Shown piece by piece: positions 9,973-18,769 of a stretch of DNA of 64,000 nucleotides. Where the stretch lies: positions 42,992-106,991 of the IMG/VR virus record IMGVR_UViG_3300010883_000006; one strand, 5' to 3'. Within the stretch, counting starts at the first letter, position 1; every line of letters begins with the position of its first letter. The DNA is from a virus. The position numbers were made by a program, and so were the translations under genes. The notes under the pieces were generated by a model that had not been told where the DNA came from, searched no databases, and saw only the letters and a program-made list of their open reading frames with translations.

Positions 9973-11811
9973 TTAGGATATAGAAGTATGAGCATTACTC
10001 TTTATTCTTATACTAACATCTTTTTCAGGGAACTGCACTTGAAAACTTTGGTTTGGTTGTGCAAATATTACCCCGTCAATTAGTTCTACCTGTCTAGTAT
10101 CTGGATTACTATACCTTTGTGATACTTGATTGTCTGAATATTGTCCACCTACTTTATTAACCACCCTTAAGTCTATAAGGTTTATTACCCCTTGTTGTGT
10201 AGAAATAAGTTTAGACAATTGACCTACATAACAGTTTTGACCCATTTCTTTTTTATTAGGTGAGAAAAATTCATCTACTTGTGATACTATATTTGTAACT
10301 ATCTCTCCTTGATTGAAACTGGGGTCAGCCAATATGTCAACCTCTAAAGCTAAATCAACTACTTCTGCAGATTTTATAGTTATGTAATCATTCATCATCC
10401 TATAATCGGAGATATACTCAGCGATATTTGACATAAGAGAAGTGCTGACCTTAGAACTTAACTTACCAGAATCGGAATATGACAATAAATTAATTAATAT
10501 TTTATTTTCTTCTTCTACAATACCAACTTTAGCTGGTGCACCAAAAACACCAGGCATAGTATCTATGATAGCTTTATAATCTGAAACTGTAACAGCTCTT
10601 TGTTGTGACGCAAAATTAAAACTAACATAGTTTCTTATTTCTTCGACTGTTGGTTGGTTTGCACCACCTACGGCAGCAGTAATATTATTAACTTTTAAAG
10701 AATTTTTAACTTGTTGGTTTATCCCATCAACTGGACCAGTAACAATAAATTCAAGTTGGCCTAATGAGGTTATCGAGTTAGGCCCTACGTTTGTTGCTGT
10801 ACCACCACCTATCCTATATTGGATAAATAAAGTACTATTAGATTTTGCTGTCCTACCCAATGATAAATTATTTAAATATTTATTTAAATCCATAGCTAGA
10901 CCTTGACTGGCAAAATCATCTAAGGAGTCTTGTCCAGATGAGGTTCCACCACCTAATGTTAAATGAAAGAAACCTTCTGGTGTGTATTCTGTGGTAAATC
11001 TATTATCAACTTGTTTCCACTTACCCACTTTTAAACCTGGTGAATCACTATTTTTAGTTGGGTCTAGAGTAAACACTTTATCTTGTGCTAATGCATCTAC
11101 TTCATACCATTGACTTGGTGAATTTATAAATTCTGTAGATTTGGGTAGTGCTTGAATGTTGGTTCCGTCTTTCTCTATTACAGCTGTAACACCCAATATG
11201 TTTTTTTCAGGTAAGAACACTTTTAAAAAAGGTCTTACATCAGTATCTGTTAATACCCTTTTAAAAACTTTAGTTATACCATTTATAACAACTTCTCTCT
11301 TTGTCATAGTATAACTAACTATATTATTATTAGAATCGAAATTTGGTACCTTAGTACGGTTTGGGAAACCTGTTGCGTCAAATGGTGATGAAAAATCAAC
11401 ATCGTATCTGGTTTCAAAAACTTGTCCAGCCCCTTTAACTTGGGAGTTTCTTCTTAATAAACCAAGATAATTAAAGTTTTCTTTATCACCTAAAACTGGA
11501 ACTACAATAGAAAAATCCGCAACAGACACTGATGGTCTATTTCCTGGTATTTTTAAACCATAAGTTCTTGCTATGTTATAAAGAGACGACCTTTGGTTTG
11601 CAAATTGTAGTACGGTTTCTTGTAAACTCCTATCAATGTGATAGTGTAGGTTATCTGCTACCGCAGCGTTTAAATCTAAAAAAACTGAGAATATAGAAGC
11701 GTCGTTTGTATTTTTTATTAAGTCTGGATACTGTTGTTGGGTGTACCTTAATAATTCATTTCTAATACCAACAAAGTCTCTTTCTGTGTAGGATATTTTA
11801 TTGTTAGCCAT
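9973..11811 (-). CDS. 6: Baseplate wedge protein, T4 gp6 / Baseplate_J-like
   Basis: This 612-residue protein matches the T4 gp6 family. The N-terminus (YTERDFVGIRNELLRYTQQQYPD...DASIFSVFLDLNAAVADNLHYHIDR) is the typical wedge signature, followed by a central beta region and a C-terminal Baseplate_J-like part (EIRNYVSFNFASQQRAVTVSDYKAII). T4 gp6 is 660 residues and forms the ring of the inner baseplate wedge that controls sheath contraction. The gene follows gp25 with one base between them, the T4-like order 25-6. It ends the recognisable core wedge genes of this operon; the larger unknown structural genes follow. Confidence 0.9.
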   Translation of the reverse strand: MANNKISYTERDFVGIRNELLRYTQQQYPDLIKNTNDASIFSVFLDLNAAVADNLHYHIDRSLQETVLQFANQRSSLYNIARTYGLKIPGNRPSVSVADFSIVVPVLGDKENFNYLGLLRRNSQVKGAGQVFETRYDVDFSSPFDATGFPNRTKVPNFDSNNNIVSYTMTKREVVINGITKVFKRVLTDTDVRPFLKVFLPEKNILGVTAVIEKDGTNIQALPKSTEFINSPSQWYEVDALAQDKVFTLDPTKNSDSPGLKVGKWKQVDNRFTTEYTPEGFFHLTLGGGTSSGQDSLDDFASQGLAMDLNKYLNNLSLGRTAKSNSTLFIQYRIGGGTATNVGPNSITSLGQLEFIVTGPVDGINQQVKNSLKVNNITAAVGGANQPTVEEIRNYVSFNFASQQRAVTVSDYKAIIDTMPGVFGAPAKVGIVEEENKILINLLSYSDSGKLSSKVSTSLMSNIAEYISDYRMMNDYITIKSAEVVDLALEVDILADPSFNQGEIVTNIVSQVDEFFSPNKKEMGQNCYVGQLSKLISTQQGVINLIDLRVVNKVGGQYSDNQVSQRYSNPDTRQVELIDGVIFAQPNQSFQVQFPEKDVSIRIKSNAHTSIS

Positions 11812-11812
11812 A

Positions 11813-12271
11813 TTATATGTTTATTATTACGAAATCTCTAGTTTCGAAAGCTGAGTTAGTTATAGTATAATCTAATTTTACTACCGCAGTATGTTCTTTA
11901 GTTCCTTGACCTGCTATCCTATAAACTCTAGGGTCGTTATCAGCAACTAACGTACCTGGAGTTTCTTCTGTTTCCATAGCACCAGAAATATCTATATTGG
12001 TTATCTTTAAGTTTGGTATGTATTTAGCTACTTGTTCCCTTATTTCTGAATCTATAGCGTTAAATGTTGGTGAGTCTAGTGGTTCAAAAATAAATTCATA
12101 TAACCTTGTACCAAAATCAGGTAAAAAATATCTACTACCTTTTCTAGTTAACAATAAATGTATTAAATCTGATTTAATTTCATCTTCTGGGGTTTCAGTT
12201 AATTCTAAAAAATACCCTAGTCTACTCTTTCTAAAAGGAAAATCAATTCCATATGTTCCGTTTTCTGGCAT
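11813..12271 (-). CDS. 25: Baseplate wedge protein, gp25/GPW family
   Basis: This 152-residue protein has the gp25 pattern IKSDLIHLLLTRKGSRYFLPDFGTRLYEFIFEP, then SEIREQVAKYIPNLKITNIDI. The family (T4 gp25, 132 residues; P2 GpW) joins the inner wedge to the first sheath ring and has a lysozyme-like fold name but no proven lytic role. It heads a structural run (25, 6, then large tail genes) and has a TATTTATAT element 12 nt upstream of its ATG, suggesting independent late transcription from the replication genes upstream. Confidence 0.92.
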   Translation of the reverse strand: MPENGTYGIDFPFRKSRLGYFLELTETPEDEIKSDLIHLLLTRKGSRYFLPDFGTRLYEFIFEPLDSPTFNAIDSEIREQVAKYIPNLKITNIDISGAMETEETPGTLVADNDPRVYRIAGQGTKEHTAVVKLDYTITNSAFETRDFVIINI

Positions 12272-12283
12272 AACAAGTTTTAT

Positions 12284-12292
12284 ATATAAATA
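12284..12292 (-). promoter_or_regulatory. Candidate late promoter element TATTTATAT
   Basis: A one-base variant of the recurrent TATTTATAA motif, oriented toward the gp25-like gene and 12 nt before its ATG. It sits in the only gap between the RNR operon and the wedge genes. Confidence 0.4.
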
Positions 12293-12327
12293 TTAGATAC
12301 TTCGAATCTAGTATACATATAAGTATT

Positions 12328-12549
12328 TTAAATGGAAATTTTAAGTAGGGAAGGGTTATATGAACATTCTTTGTAGTTTAAACCATAATTTATAATGATT
12401 TGAGTTATTATTTCTTTTACTTCACTTTTTTGGGTTCTAGTTATTATTTCTAATTCTTTTCTTTGTAGTTTAATGTTTTCATATAGAAATTCATCCACAA
12501 TATTGTGGATATCATCTATTTTATAACCATATAAATCTAGTTTAGTCAT
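12328..12549 (-). CDS. Small hypothetical protein
   Basis: This 73-residue, mostly helical protein has no recognised domain. Its ATG overlaps the stop of the preceding 68-residue gene by 4 nt, so it is translationally coupled as the last member of the RNR operon. No Cys cluster or membrane segment except two Cys-poor hydrophobic stretches. Function unknown. Confidence 0.65.
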   Translation of the reverse strand: MTKLDLYGYKIDDIHNIVDEFLYENIKLQRKELEIITRTQKSEVKEIITQIIINYGLNYKECSYNPSLLKISI

Positions 12550-12752
12550 TTTAAAAATTTATTACCTTTTGTGTGTTGTGGGTGGTATGGACAGTGTTTA
12601 CATCCGTTACCACAACAATAACTTCTTTTTTTGTGGTAATGCTCTGTCATAACCATTTTTCCATTTTCCCAATAGAAGTCTTTCCCATCTAGTTTTGGTT
12701 TTATAAATTCTTTATAATGTAATTCACTAATCCAATCATCTCTTCTAATCAT
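12546..12752 (-). CDS. DUF5522-like small Cys-rich protein
   Basis: This 68-residue protein ends in YCCGNGCKHCPYHP after FYWENGKMVMTEHYHKKR. This closely resembles a small bacterial family (I recall it as DUF5522) with the pattern [24 protein letters not shown], common in Bacteroidota. Four Cys plus His could bind a metal. Biochemical role unknown. It overlaps both neighbours, so it is co-translated with the zinc-ribbon protein and the RNR. The homologue is normally chromosomal, so a host origin is plausible. Confidence 0.75.
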   Translation of the reverse strand: MIRRDDWISELHYKEFIKPKLDGKDFYWENGKMVMTEHYHKKRSYCCGNGCKHCPYHPQHTKGNKFLK

Positions 12753-12933
12753 TTTTTACTTCCTTTACTTCTTCTTTTTGCCCACAATGAGGACACATTA
12801 TTGAGTTGGGTATTATTTGTTCTTTTTCTATGGCATCATTAGAAAATAAATGGTAGTCAGCAATTGACCACCATTTATTACATTTACCACAATTAAAGTG
12901 GTATAAAACTTCTTTACTAATCCTGTGTTTCAC
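12745..12933 (-). CDS. Small zinc-ribbon protein
   Basis: This 62-residue protein has two CxxC knuckles (CGKC near residue 15 and CPHC near 48) separated by about 30 residues, the classic zinc-ribbon layout. Its start lies 17 nt inside the end of the ribonucleotide reductase gene and its end overlaps the next gene by 8 nt. Partner and function are unknown; zinc ribbons of this size often act as adaptor or nucleic-acid-binding pieces. Confidence 0.7.
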   Translation of the reverse strand: MKHRISKEVLYHFNCGKCNKWWSIADYHLFSNDAIEKEQIIPNSIMCPHCGQKEEVKEVKND

Positions 12934-14848
12934 CTATTTCTACTTTTTTACTTTCACCATTATCATCTGACTTTATTTGTGTTAGGTCCACATCTATCTC
13001 ACAACTACCACCCGCACAAGCTAATTCACCTGATAGGTTAGTGTTGTCGTCAAGTTCCACAACTCTAGTTAAATCTACATCCTTAAGTGATTCCAACATA
13101 ACATTATATTTTTCTTCATCTATGTCTTCAAATGGTGCTTGAATGTATGTCCCTCCATTGTATGGTAGTACGGATAACCCATTATAATGTTTTCTATTTT
13201 CCCACATCCATTCTCCAGCTGGGTCCCATTCGTGGTCCCTTAATGAAATTGTCGCTGAAACATTATGTGAGTTTGAACCTTTTCTATGCCCTGCTTTTAC
13301 CCATTCTATAGCTATTTTTTTAACTCTTTCTAGTAGTTGGAATGGTGATTCTGTTCTTAGAATAGAACCTGAAGGTGCTTTTTGTGGAATACTAATAACT
13401 GCTGTATCGTGAGGTCTAAAATATTCATCTTCAACTAGTTCTGGGTGATTAATCTTTAAGTAAGTGTAAATTGCCTCATTTTTACCAACTCTAAGTCTTC
13501 TAACATAATAATCATTATGCCATGCATGAATACCTGAAGAAGTCCCTAACGTTAATGAAGTTGTTCCTGCAGGTTTAACCGTGGTACATCTAGCTGACTG
13601 ATTTATATCAATTATTTTAGATACCCTTGTATTTTCTCTTTTGACTAGACTTGCCGCTTTTGATGTGTCGTAGTTTAATACTTTACCAGAACCTATTCCT
13701 GTCATCGAAACCCCTATTAAAGCATCTTTTTCTGTTGTTTCTTGCCAAATTTCCCTTAAATAATGAAATGAGGTGTACCCCGCTTGTAGAGTACCTATAA
13801 ACGCCGCTACTTTAACTCTTTCATTTAAATCCTCTTGTGATTCAATATTAGAAACGTTTACTTCACATAAGTTACAAAATTGGTTAGGTCTTAATGCAAT
13901 TTCACAACATGGATTAGTTCCCCAATCTTTATCATTGTTTAAATATATACCAGGTTCACCTGCTCCTGATAGCTCAACACGTTTCCATAAATCTAAAAAG
14001 AATTCTTTAGTTATTTTGTGTCTCATTAAACATGCAGAATTATTTGCTCTACCTCTTTGTGGGTTCAATTCCCACCAGTTTCCTGATTTACACGAAATCA
14101 TTTGGTCGTCATCAGCTGAAAATAAACTAATAAGAGCTGCTCTACGAATACCACCGGCCAAAACGGCATCTGCGATATAACAAACAATATCGTGAACTTC
14201 TAGAGTACTTAACTGTTCACCATTTTCTTTTGCTTCTAATATACCTTCAATCTTAACTAAACATTCTTTTAATGGTTGTGGTCCTGGAGCTTTACCACCT
14301 GATGTTACAAGTCTTGCACCTTTAGCTCTAATGTCTGAATAGTCAAACACGATTCTACTTCCACCACCGTTCATATAAGACTTCATTAAAACCTTAATTG
14401 CATCTGCCCATCCTTCAATAGAATCTCCTATTAGAAATCTCTTTTTTCTTTTTTGGTATGGTTTTTGAATTACAGGTAGTTTTTCTACATGGTGTTTTTG
14501 TACCGAATACCCAACCCCTGTACCACCTAGTAATAAGAACATTGTTTCTGAAAATGAATCTACGTGTTCAATTGGTAGGTATGCACAGTTATAAATTCTA
14601 TTTGGTGATATCTCAATCGGTTTACCACCGAATTGCATTGACCTCATAGACGGTAAAACTTTTTTATCATACACCAAAGAATATTTTTCTTCTATTTCGT
14701 CTTTTAACATTGGGTACTTTTTGATATGCATATTTTTGTTTCTAGTGACCAATTCCTCCCAGGTCTCTCTTCTATTTAATTCTGGTATATACTTAGCGTA
14801 CTTCATATACACTGTTATGTCCGATAATATTTTATTTGATACTTCCAT
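12917..14848 (-). CDS. nrdJ: Adenosylcobalamin-dependent (class II) ribonucleotide reductase
   Basis: This 643-residue enzyme reduces ribonucleotides to deoxyribonucleotides for phage DNA synthesis. It matches monomeric class II reductases: C88 in IYNCAYLP, the thiyl-radical Cys C314 in NPCxEI with E316, and C325 in FCNLCEVN, spaced 11 residues apart as C408/C419 are in the Lactobacillus enzyme. The phosphate-binding stretch GGTYIQAPFEDI is near residue 568, and a C-terminal redox pair CAGGSC is present. All catalytic residues appear intact. It needs vitamin B12 from the host and no oxygen or small subunit. No cobalamin riboswitch is visible in the 15 nt upstream, so it is co-transcribed with the helicase. 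Coupled by overlap to three small genes downstream. Confidence 0.93.
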   Translation of the reverse strand: MEVSNKILSDITVYMKYAKYIPELNRRETWEELVTRNKNMHIKKYPMLKDEIEEKYSLVYDKKVLPSMRSMQFGGKPIEISPNRIYNCAYLPIEHVDSFSETMFLLLGGTGVGYSVQKHHVEKLPVIQKPYQKRKKRFLIGDSIEGWADAIKVLMKSYMNGGGSRIVFDYSDIRAKGARLVTSGGKAPGPQPLKECLVKIEGILEAKENGEQLSTLEVHDIVCYIADAVLAGGIRRAALISLFSADDDQMISCKSGNWWELNPQRGRANNSACLMRHKITKEFFLDLWKRVELSGAGEPGIYLNNDKDWGTNPCCEIALRPNQFCNLCEVNVSNIESQEDLNERVKVAAFIGTLQAGYTSFHYLREIWQETTEKDALIGVSMTGIGSGKVLNYDTSKAASLVKRENTRVSKIIDINQSARCTTVKPAGTTSLTLGTSSGIHAWHNDYYVRRLRVGKNEAIYTYLKINHPELVEDEYFRPHDTAVISIPQKAPSGSILRTESPFQLLERVKKIAIEWVKAGHRKGSNSHNVSATISLRDHEWDPAGEWMWENRKHYNGLSVLPYNGGTYIQAPFEDIDEEKYNVMLESLKDVDLTRVVELDDNTNLSGELACAGGSCEIDVDLTQIKSDDNGESKKVEIGETQD

Positions 14849-14863
14849 ATTTAGCTTTTTATT

Positions 14864-16234
14864 TTATTGGTTTATGTTTTGACTTCTTCTTTCTAGAGCT
14901 TGCCTTACTCTATCTCTATTTCTTTCTTCTCTACTATGTTCTAAATCTAGTAATGTCTGTGATTGTTCAGTATCAATTACTAATGTCTCATTATCGAATT
15001 TACAATTTTCGAAAACAACACCGTCTTTACCTACTCTAGATTTAACCATAGCTATTGTTGCCAAACCTAAATCTTTTTGTTGTAATGTTTTGGCTATAGA
15101 CACTATTACGTGACCAACTTGGGCTTTCTTAATAGACCCTCCCATCATGTCTGTAGTTACAACTTCTGAACTTATAGAACTTCTATTACCTTGTGCTGCA
15201 GTCCAACCAACTAAATCAAACTCATTACACATTGTTTCAAATTGTCTCATTACAAGACCTTCACCTTTCCATTCGTCGGAAAACCCCCTATCTGGTACTA
15301 CACAATCAATATAATCTAATAAAATCATATCAAACTTGTTTCCTTCAGCTTGTAATTTTCTAATCTTATTTTTTATAACGTTGATGGTTATCCGGTCAGA
15401 TGGTAGTTTTTCTAATATTAGTTTACCTCTATCTCTATAAGGTATTATTTTTTCTAACACTTCATCTCTTCTTTCTACTTGTTCTCTTTGGGGTATTCCA
15501 GTCCAACAAGTAATATGTTTTCTTTGTATAACCTTTGGGTTGTCTTCAAAGAAAATTTGTAACACATTAAACCCTAGATTATATGCTGTGTTAGCCAACT
15601 TAGTTAGGATTGTAGTCTTACCTACACCTGTAGGTGCTAAGAACACACCAATTTCACCTTTAGCTAATCCACCATCTAGTAAATTATCAATCCCGTTAAT
15701 CCCTGTTGGTATTGGGTTCCTGTAGTCTTCTTCTAAGGCTTCCGCTATATCATCGAAAACGTCCAAACAACTATCAGTGTTTTCACCAACTCGTATAGCT
15801 TCCCTAATATACTCTTCACACTTATCATAAGACTCAAAATCACCCTGTTCTAAAATCTTATTAACTTTACCTATAGCTTTTTTTAATTCTTGTTGCTTAC
15901 AAAATTTTAATCCTTTTTCTTGTACCCATAAATAATCTTCTAAACTCGCGTTTTGAACCTCAGTAATCATATCAAAAATGGTCTTTTTTGCCATTTCACT
16001 ATCCACCTCTATTTTAGTTAATTGTGTTAGTGTTTCGAATGTTGGGGTTGTCTGATATTTTTCATGGTACTCTTTTGTCATTTGAGCAATTAATTTAAAA
16101 TACTGGTTATCAAAGTACTTTGCATCAATCACATCAATGATGTTTTGACAATATTTTTTGTCTGTTATAATTTGGTTAAGGAGTTTAATTTGGAAATTAT
16201 ACCCCAGATAACCGAAGTTACTACTACTATTCAT
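14864..16234 (-). CDS. 41: Replicative DNA helicase, DnaB/T4 gp41-like
   Basis: This 456-residue protein has an N-terminal helical domain (about 1-160), a linker and a RecA-fold motor with Walker A APTGVGKTT at 200-208, LQIFFEDNP after strand 2, Walker B FDMILLDYID near 280, and the TAAQGNR and KSRVGKDG motifs of DnaB helicases. It unwinds DNA 5' to 3' at the phage fork. T4 gp41 is 475 residues, so the length fits. A TATTTATAA-type motif lies 20 nt upstream, within the 33-nt gap after the upstream gene. No primase is fused, and none is recognised in the window. Confidence 0.92.
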   Translation of the reverse strand: MNSSSNFGYLGYNFQIKLLNQIITDKKYCQNIIDVIDAKYFDNQYFKLIAQMTKEYHEKYQTTPTFETLTQLTKIEVDSEMAKKTIFDMITEVQNASLEDYLWVQEKGLKFCKQQELKKAIGKVNKILEQGDFESYDKCEEYIREAIRVGENTDSCLDVFDDIAEALEEDYRNPIPTGINGIDNLLDGGLAKGEIGVFLAPTGVGKTTILTKLANTAYNLGFNVLQIFFEDNPKVIQRKHITCWTGIPQREQVERRDEVLEKIIPYRDRGKLILEKLPSDRITINVIKNKIRKLQAEGNKFDMILLDYIDCVVPDRGFSDEWKGEGLVMRQFETMCNEFDLVGWTAAQGNRSSISSEVVTTDMMGGSIKKAQVGHVIVSIAKTLQQKDLGLATIAMVKSRVGKDGVVFENCKFDNETLVIDTEQSQTLLDLEHSREERNRDRVRQALERRSQNINQ

Positions 16235-16254
16235 TTTTATAATTTTTTAGGCTA

Positions 16255-16263
16255 TTATAAATA
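16255..16263 (-). promoter_or_regulatory. TATTTATAA element upstream of the helicase
   Basis: Directional TATTTATAA lies 20 nt before the helicase ATG, in a 33-nt gap. It is a possible promoter, but here it sits inside a replication operon, which weakens a strictly late reading of the motif. Confidence 0.35.
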
Positions 16264-16267
16264 TCTT

Positions 16268-16744
16268 TTAGAGTTCTAAATTCAGATATTCTTTAACTAG
16301 TTTTTTTCTTGACAACGTGTCAGTTAGCTCACTTAAAAAATGTGGAACTAGCGGTCTTATGTCTACTGTGTATCTTATCCTTCCAGGATAAACATTAGAA
16401 GGAATAATTTTATGTATCAAAGTATCTGTGTTTTGTTTAACATACAAATGAAACACTTCATCATCACTCTTTTCTAGGTCTTGGTCTGACAAATTTACTT
16501 TACCAGAGTACTGATTATATTTGTCGTACATGTAATTAATAGCTTTGTTTTTTAAATTTTCTTCTAATTCTGTGGCAATATCTGAAATAGTATAGTATAG
16601 GTCTAGAGACTTTGATGCTTTAGGATTAAAGTTCCTCACATTAAAGTATCTTTGACACACTATATTATTATCTAACATCAGTAAAAATTCACATTTAACT
16701 ACTGATTTCTTGTCTTCAAATTTCCAATTAGCTTTTTCTTTCAT
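16268..16744 (-). CDS. Conserved-looking hypothetical protein of the replication block
   Basis: This 158-residue protein lies between RNase H and the helicase, overlapping the RNase H gene by 17 nt. It has a beta-rich N-terminus (CEFLLMLDNNIVCQRYFNV) and a C-terminal RYTVDIRPLVPHFLSELTDTLS stretch. I do not recognise the family with confidence. Position suggests a replication accessory factor (for example a helicase loader or SSB partner), but no motif proves this. Confidence 0.7.
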   Translation of the reverse strand: MKEKANWKFEDKKSVVKCEFLLMLDNNIVCQRYFNVRNFNPKASKSLDLYYTISDIATELEENLKNKAINYMYDKYNQYSGKVNLSDQDLEKSDDEVFHLYVKQNTDTLIHKIIPSNVYPGRIRYTVDIRPLVPHFLSELTDTLSRKKLVKEYLNLEL

Positions 16745-17735
16745 AATTTTTTATTTCTTTTTTTGTTAGTCTTATAAATGGTTTGTAAAATTCTGTCCAC
16801 CCATCATCTTTCTTAGGAAGTACGTTAAATATACCATCTTCTGACATCATTGTCACTATATTTTCGTAATTTCTTCCTTCTGGGTCAAGATTTTCATCAA
16901 TTAATGATAAAATATCTTCTTTTGCTTCTTTATTCAAAAAAACTTCAGTTAAGTCTACTAGTTTTTCGTTGATTTCAAAAAAGGTATCTCCTTTTCTACC
17001 GTCAGCACAAATACCTTCAACTAAGTTACTCAAACCTTTATTTTTTATTTTTTCTTCTTTAACTAGAACGTTAGCTTTATTTATAACATCCGTTAAAGTA
17101 ATTGTTTTTTCTTCTATTTCTGGAAAATAAGTTTTTATTGTTTTTTCACCTAAAAACTTAACCCCTTTAATGTTATCACTTTTGTCCCCAAGTAAAACCT
17201 TTAATAATGTAACGTTTGTAGTTGGTATTGTCAATTTTGCAATAGTTACTTTATCATCTAACTCTATTTTAGAACCATCATTAATAAAAAGTACTTGTGT
17301 GTGACTTGAAACTAACTGACTCAAATCTTTGTCATTAGTTAAAATTAATTTGTTTTCTTTGGGGGTGTTTTTACAATAGTACGCTATACAATCGTCTGCT
17401 TCACAATTATCAAATTCAGCTTGTCTTACAAATACTTCTTCTAGATATTGTGTGATTCTATTTTTTTGTCTAAATAGGTCTGTTCTTTGGTCGTCTGTTA
17501 ACCTTTTTCTTCTATTGATTTTATAGTTTTCGTATATTTCTTGTCTATAAGAGGCATTGTTTTTACCATCCCAGAAAACCACTACTTTATCGTAATCTTT
17601 TTCTATTAGGTACTTTCTTATTGTATTTAAAAAGTGATATATAGCTCCAAAATGTTTACCATTATGGAAATAATCCTTTACGCCGTGAAAGCCTGTTTGA
17701 AGTAAGCTATTACCATCAATCAATAAAGTGTTCAA
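16728..17735 (-). CDS. rnh: RNase H / 5'-3' exonuclease, T4 Rnh-like (FEN family)
   Basis: This 335-residue protein starts with the FEN-family motif LLIDGNSLL and carries VVFWDGKNNASYRQEIYENYKINRR, the acidic CEADDCIAYY near residue 115, LTNDKDLSQ, and the helix-hairpin region GDKSDNIKGVKFLGEKT. These are the metal-binding acidic residues and DNA-binding arch of flap nucleases. In T4, Rnh removes RNA primers from Okazaki fragments (305 residues). It sits between UvsX and the helicase, consistent with lagging-strand processing. The next gene overlaps its 3' end. Confidence 0.9.
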   Translation of the reverse strand: MNTLLIDGNSLLQTGFHGVKDYFHNGKHFGAIYHFLNTIRKYLIEKDYDKVVVFWDGKNNASYRQEIYENYKINRRKRLTDDQRTDLFRQKNRITQYLEEVFVRQAEFDNCEADDCIAYYCKNTPKENKLILTNDKDLSQLVSSHTQVLFINDGSKIELDDKVTIAKLTIPTTNVTLLKVLLGDKSDNIKGVKFLGEKTIKTYFPEIEEKTITLTDVINKANVLVKEEKIKNKGLSNLVEGICADGRKGDTFFEINEKLVDLTEVFLNKEAKEDILSLIDENLDPEGRNYENIVTMMSEDGIFNVLPKKDDGWTEFYKPFIRLTKKEIKNYERKS

Positions 17736-17760
17736 TTTTTTTGTGTTTAAAGGTTAATAA

Positions 17761-18756
17761 CTAAAACAATTCTCCTGCGTCTTCTACTGATAAATTATAA
17801 TCACCTTCTGACCCAATAATATTTTTCCAATATTCCGAGTTTTCAGACTTATATTTTTCAATAGATTTTTTTTCTTCTGCACTATCTTTTCCTTTTAAAA
17901 ATCCGTGTGGTGTTACTAAGATTTTTCCGTCTTCGTAACCTAAACCATTCACATGATTTTTCATAATAGATATTTTGGTTCTACTAGCAAATTTAACTTT
18001 TCTTTTATCTTTGGTTGCCGTTATTTTGGATATCCCAGCATTTTTTTGGTTACCGTATAAAAACACAATAGTAGAATTTAACCATAATGACTCACCTCCT
18101 TTAGCTTTGATTTTTGGTTGACTAAATGGATTGTCTGGTAACTCTACCCATGGTTGATTTACCGTAACTAGAGTATTTAAGAATTTACAACTTTGTTTTC
18201 TTGACCCAGTTATTCTTTGGTTGATACCCATACCTATTTTATCTGCCAAAGTACTAGCATTGTGTTGTTTACCACCTTTACCATCAAAAGTCATTTTACA
18301 AGGAACAGACCCTACAGAATCCCATAAAAACAATAAATCGTAATCTAATTCTCCTTTTTCTTGAGCGTCAAGTAATTCATTAATATAGTCTGTAATTTGT
18401 TCTATATAATTAAAGTCGTTATTAAATAAGAAAAATCCATCCCATTCTCCTTCTTCATTTAATTCACATTCAAAACCCATTAGTTTTGCGTGGTCAAAAT
18501 CCCATTTTTGTTCAGTTATTAAAAAAACTGGTAATATTTCTTTTCTTTGGGCGTCCACAGCTGTCTTAACTAAAGCTGTTGTTTTACCAGTATCACTATG
18601 TCCTAAAAACATATTAATATGTCCCATAGCTGGGCCTGGTAAACCTGTAGCGTCTAAGAAAGCTTCACCTAAATCTAGAAACCTATCTTTTTTAAATGCT
18701 GCTTTCTTAGAAAACTTTGACTTTATATCTTTAAAATTTTTCTTTTTTATAGCCAT
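17761..18756 (-). CDS. uvsX: RecA-like recombinase, T4 UvsX-like
   Basis: This 331-residue RecA-fold ATPase has Walker A GHSDTGKTT at 52-60, the acidic strand ITEQKWDFD after it, Walker B LLFLWDSVGSVP near 149, and the loop region TLVTVNQPW, then KAKGGESLWLNSTIVF. It forms filaments on single-stranded DNA for recombination-dependent replication and repair. T4 UvsX is 391 residues; this one is somewhat short. It lies 13 nt after the gp32-like gene, so SSB, recombinase and nuclease are one transcription unit. Confidence 0.9.
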   Translation of the reverse strand: MAIKKKNFKDIKSKFSKKAAFKKDRFLDLGEAFLDATGLPGPAMGHINMFLGHSDTGKTTALVKTAVDAQRKEILPVFLITEQKWDFDHAKLMGFECELNEEGEWDGFFLFNNDFNYIEQITDYINELLDAQEKGELDYDLLFLWDSVGSVPCKMTFDGKGGKQHNASTLADKIGMGINQRITGSRKQSCKFLNTLVTVNQPWVELPDNPFSQPKIKAKGGESLWLNSTIVFLYGNQKNAGISKITATKDKRKVKFASRTKISIMKNHVNGLGYEDGKILVTPHGFLKGKDSAEEKKSIEKYKSENSEYWKNIIGSEGDYNLSVEDAGELF

Positions 18757-18769
18757 TGGTTATTTTATA

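Noticed and set aside
14849-14863. Cobalamin riboswitch before the class II RNR
   Set aside because: Only 15 nt separate the RNR from the helicase gene, far too short for a B12 riboswitch.
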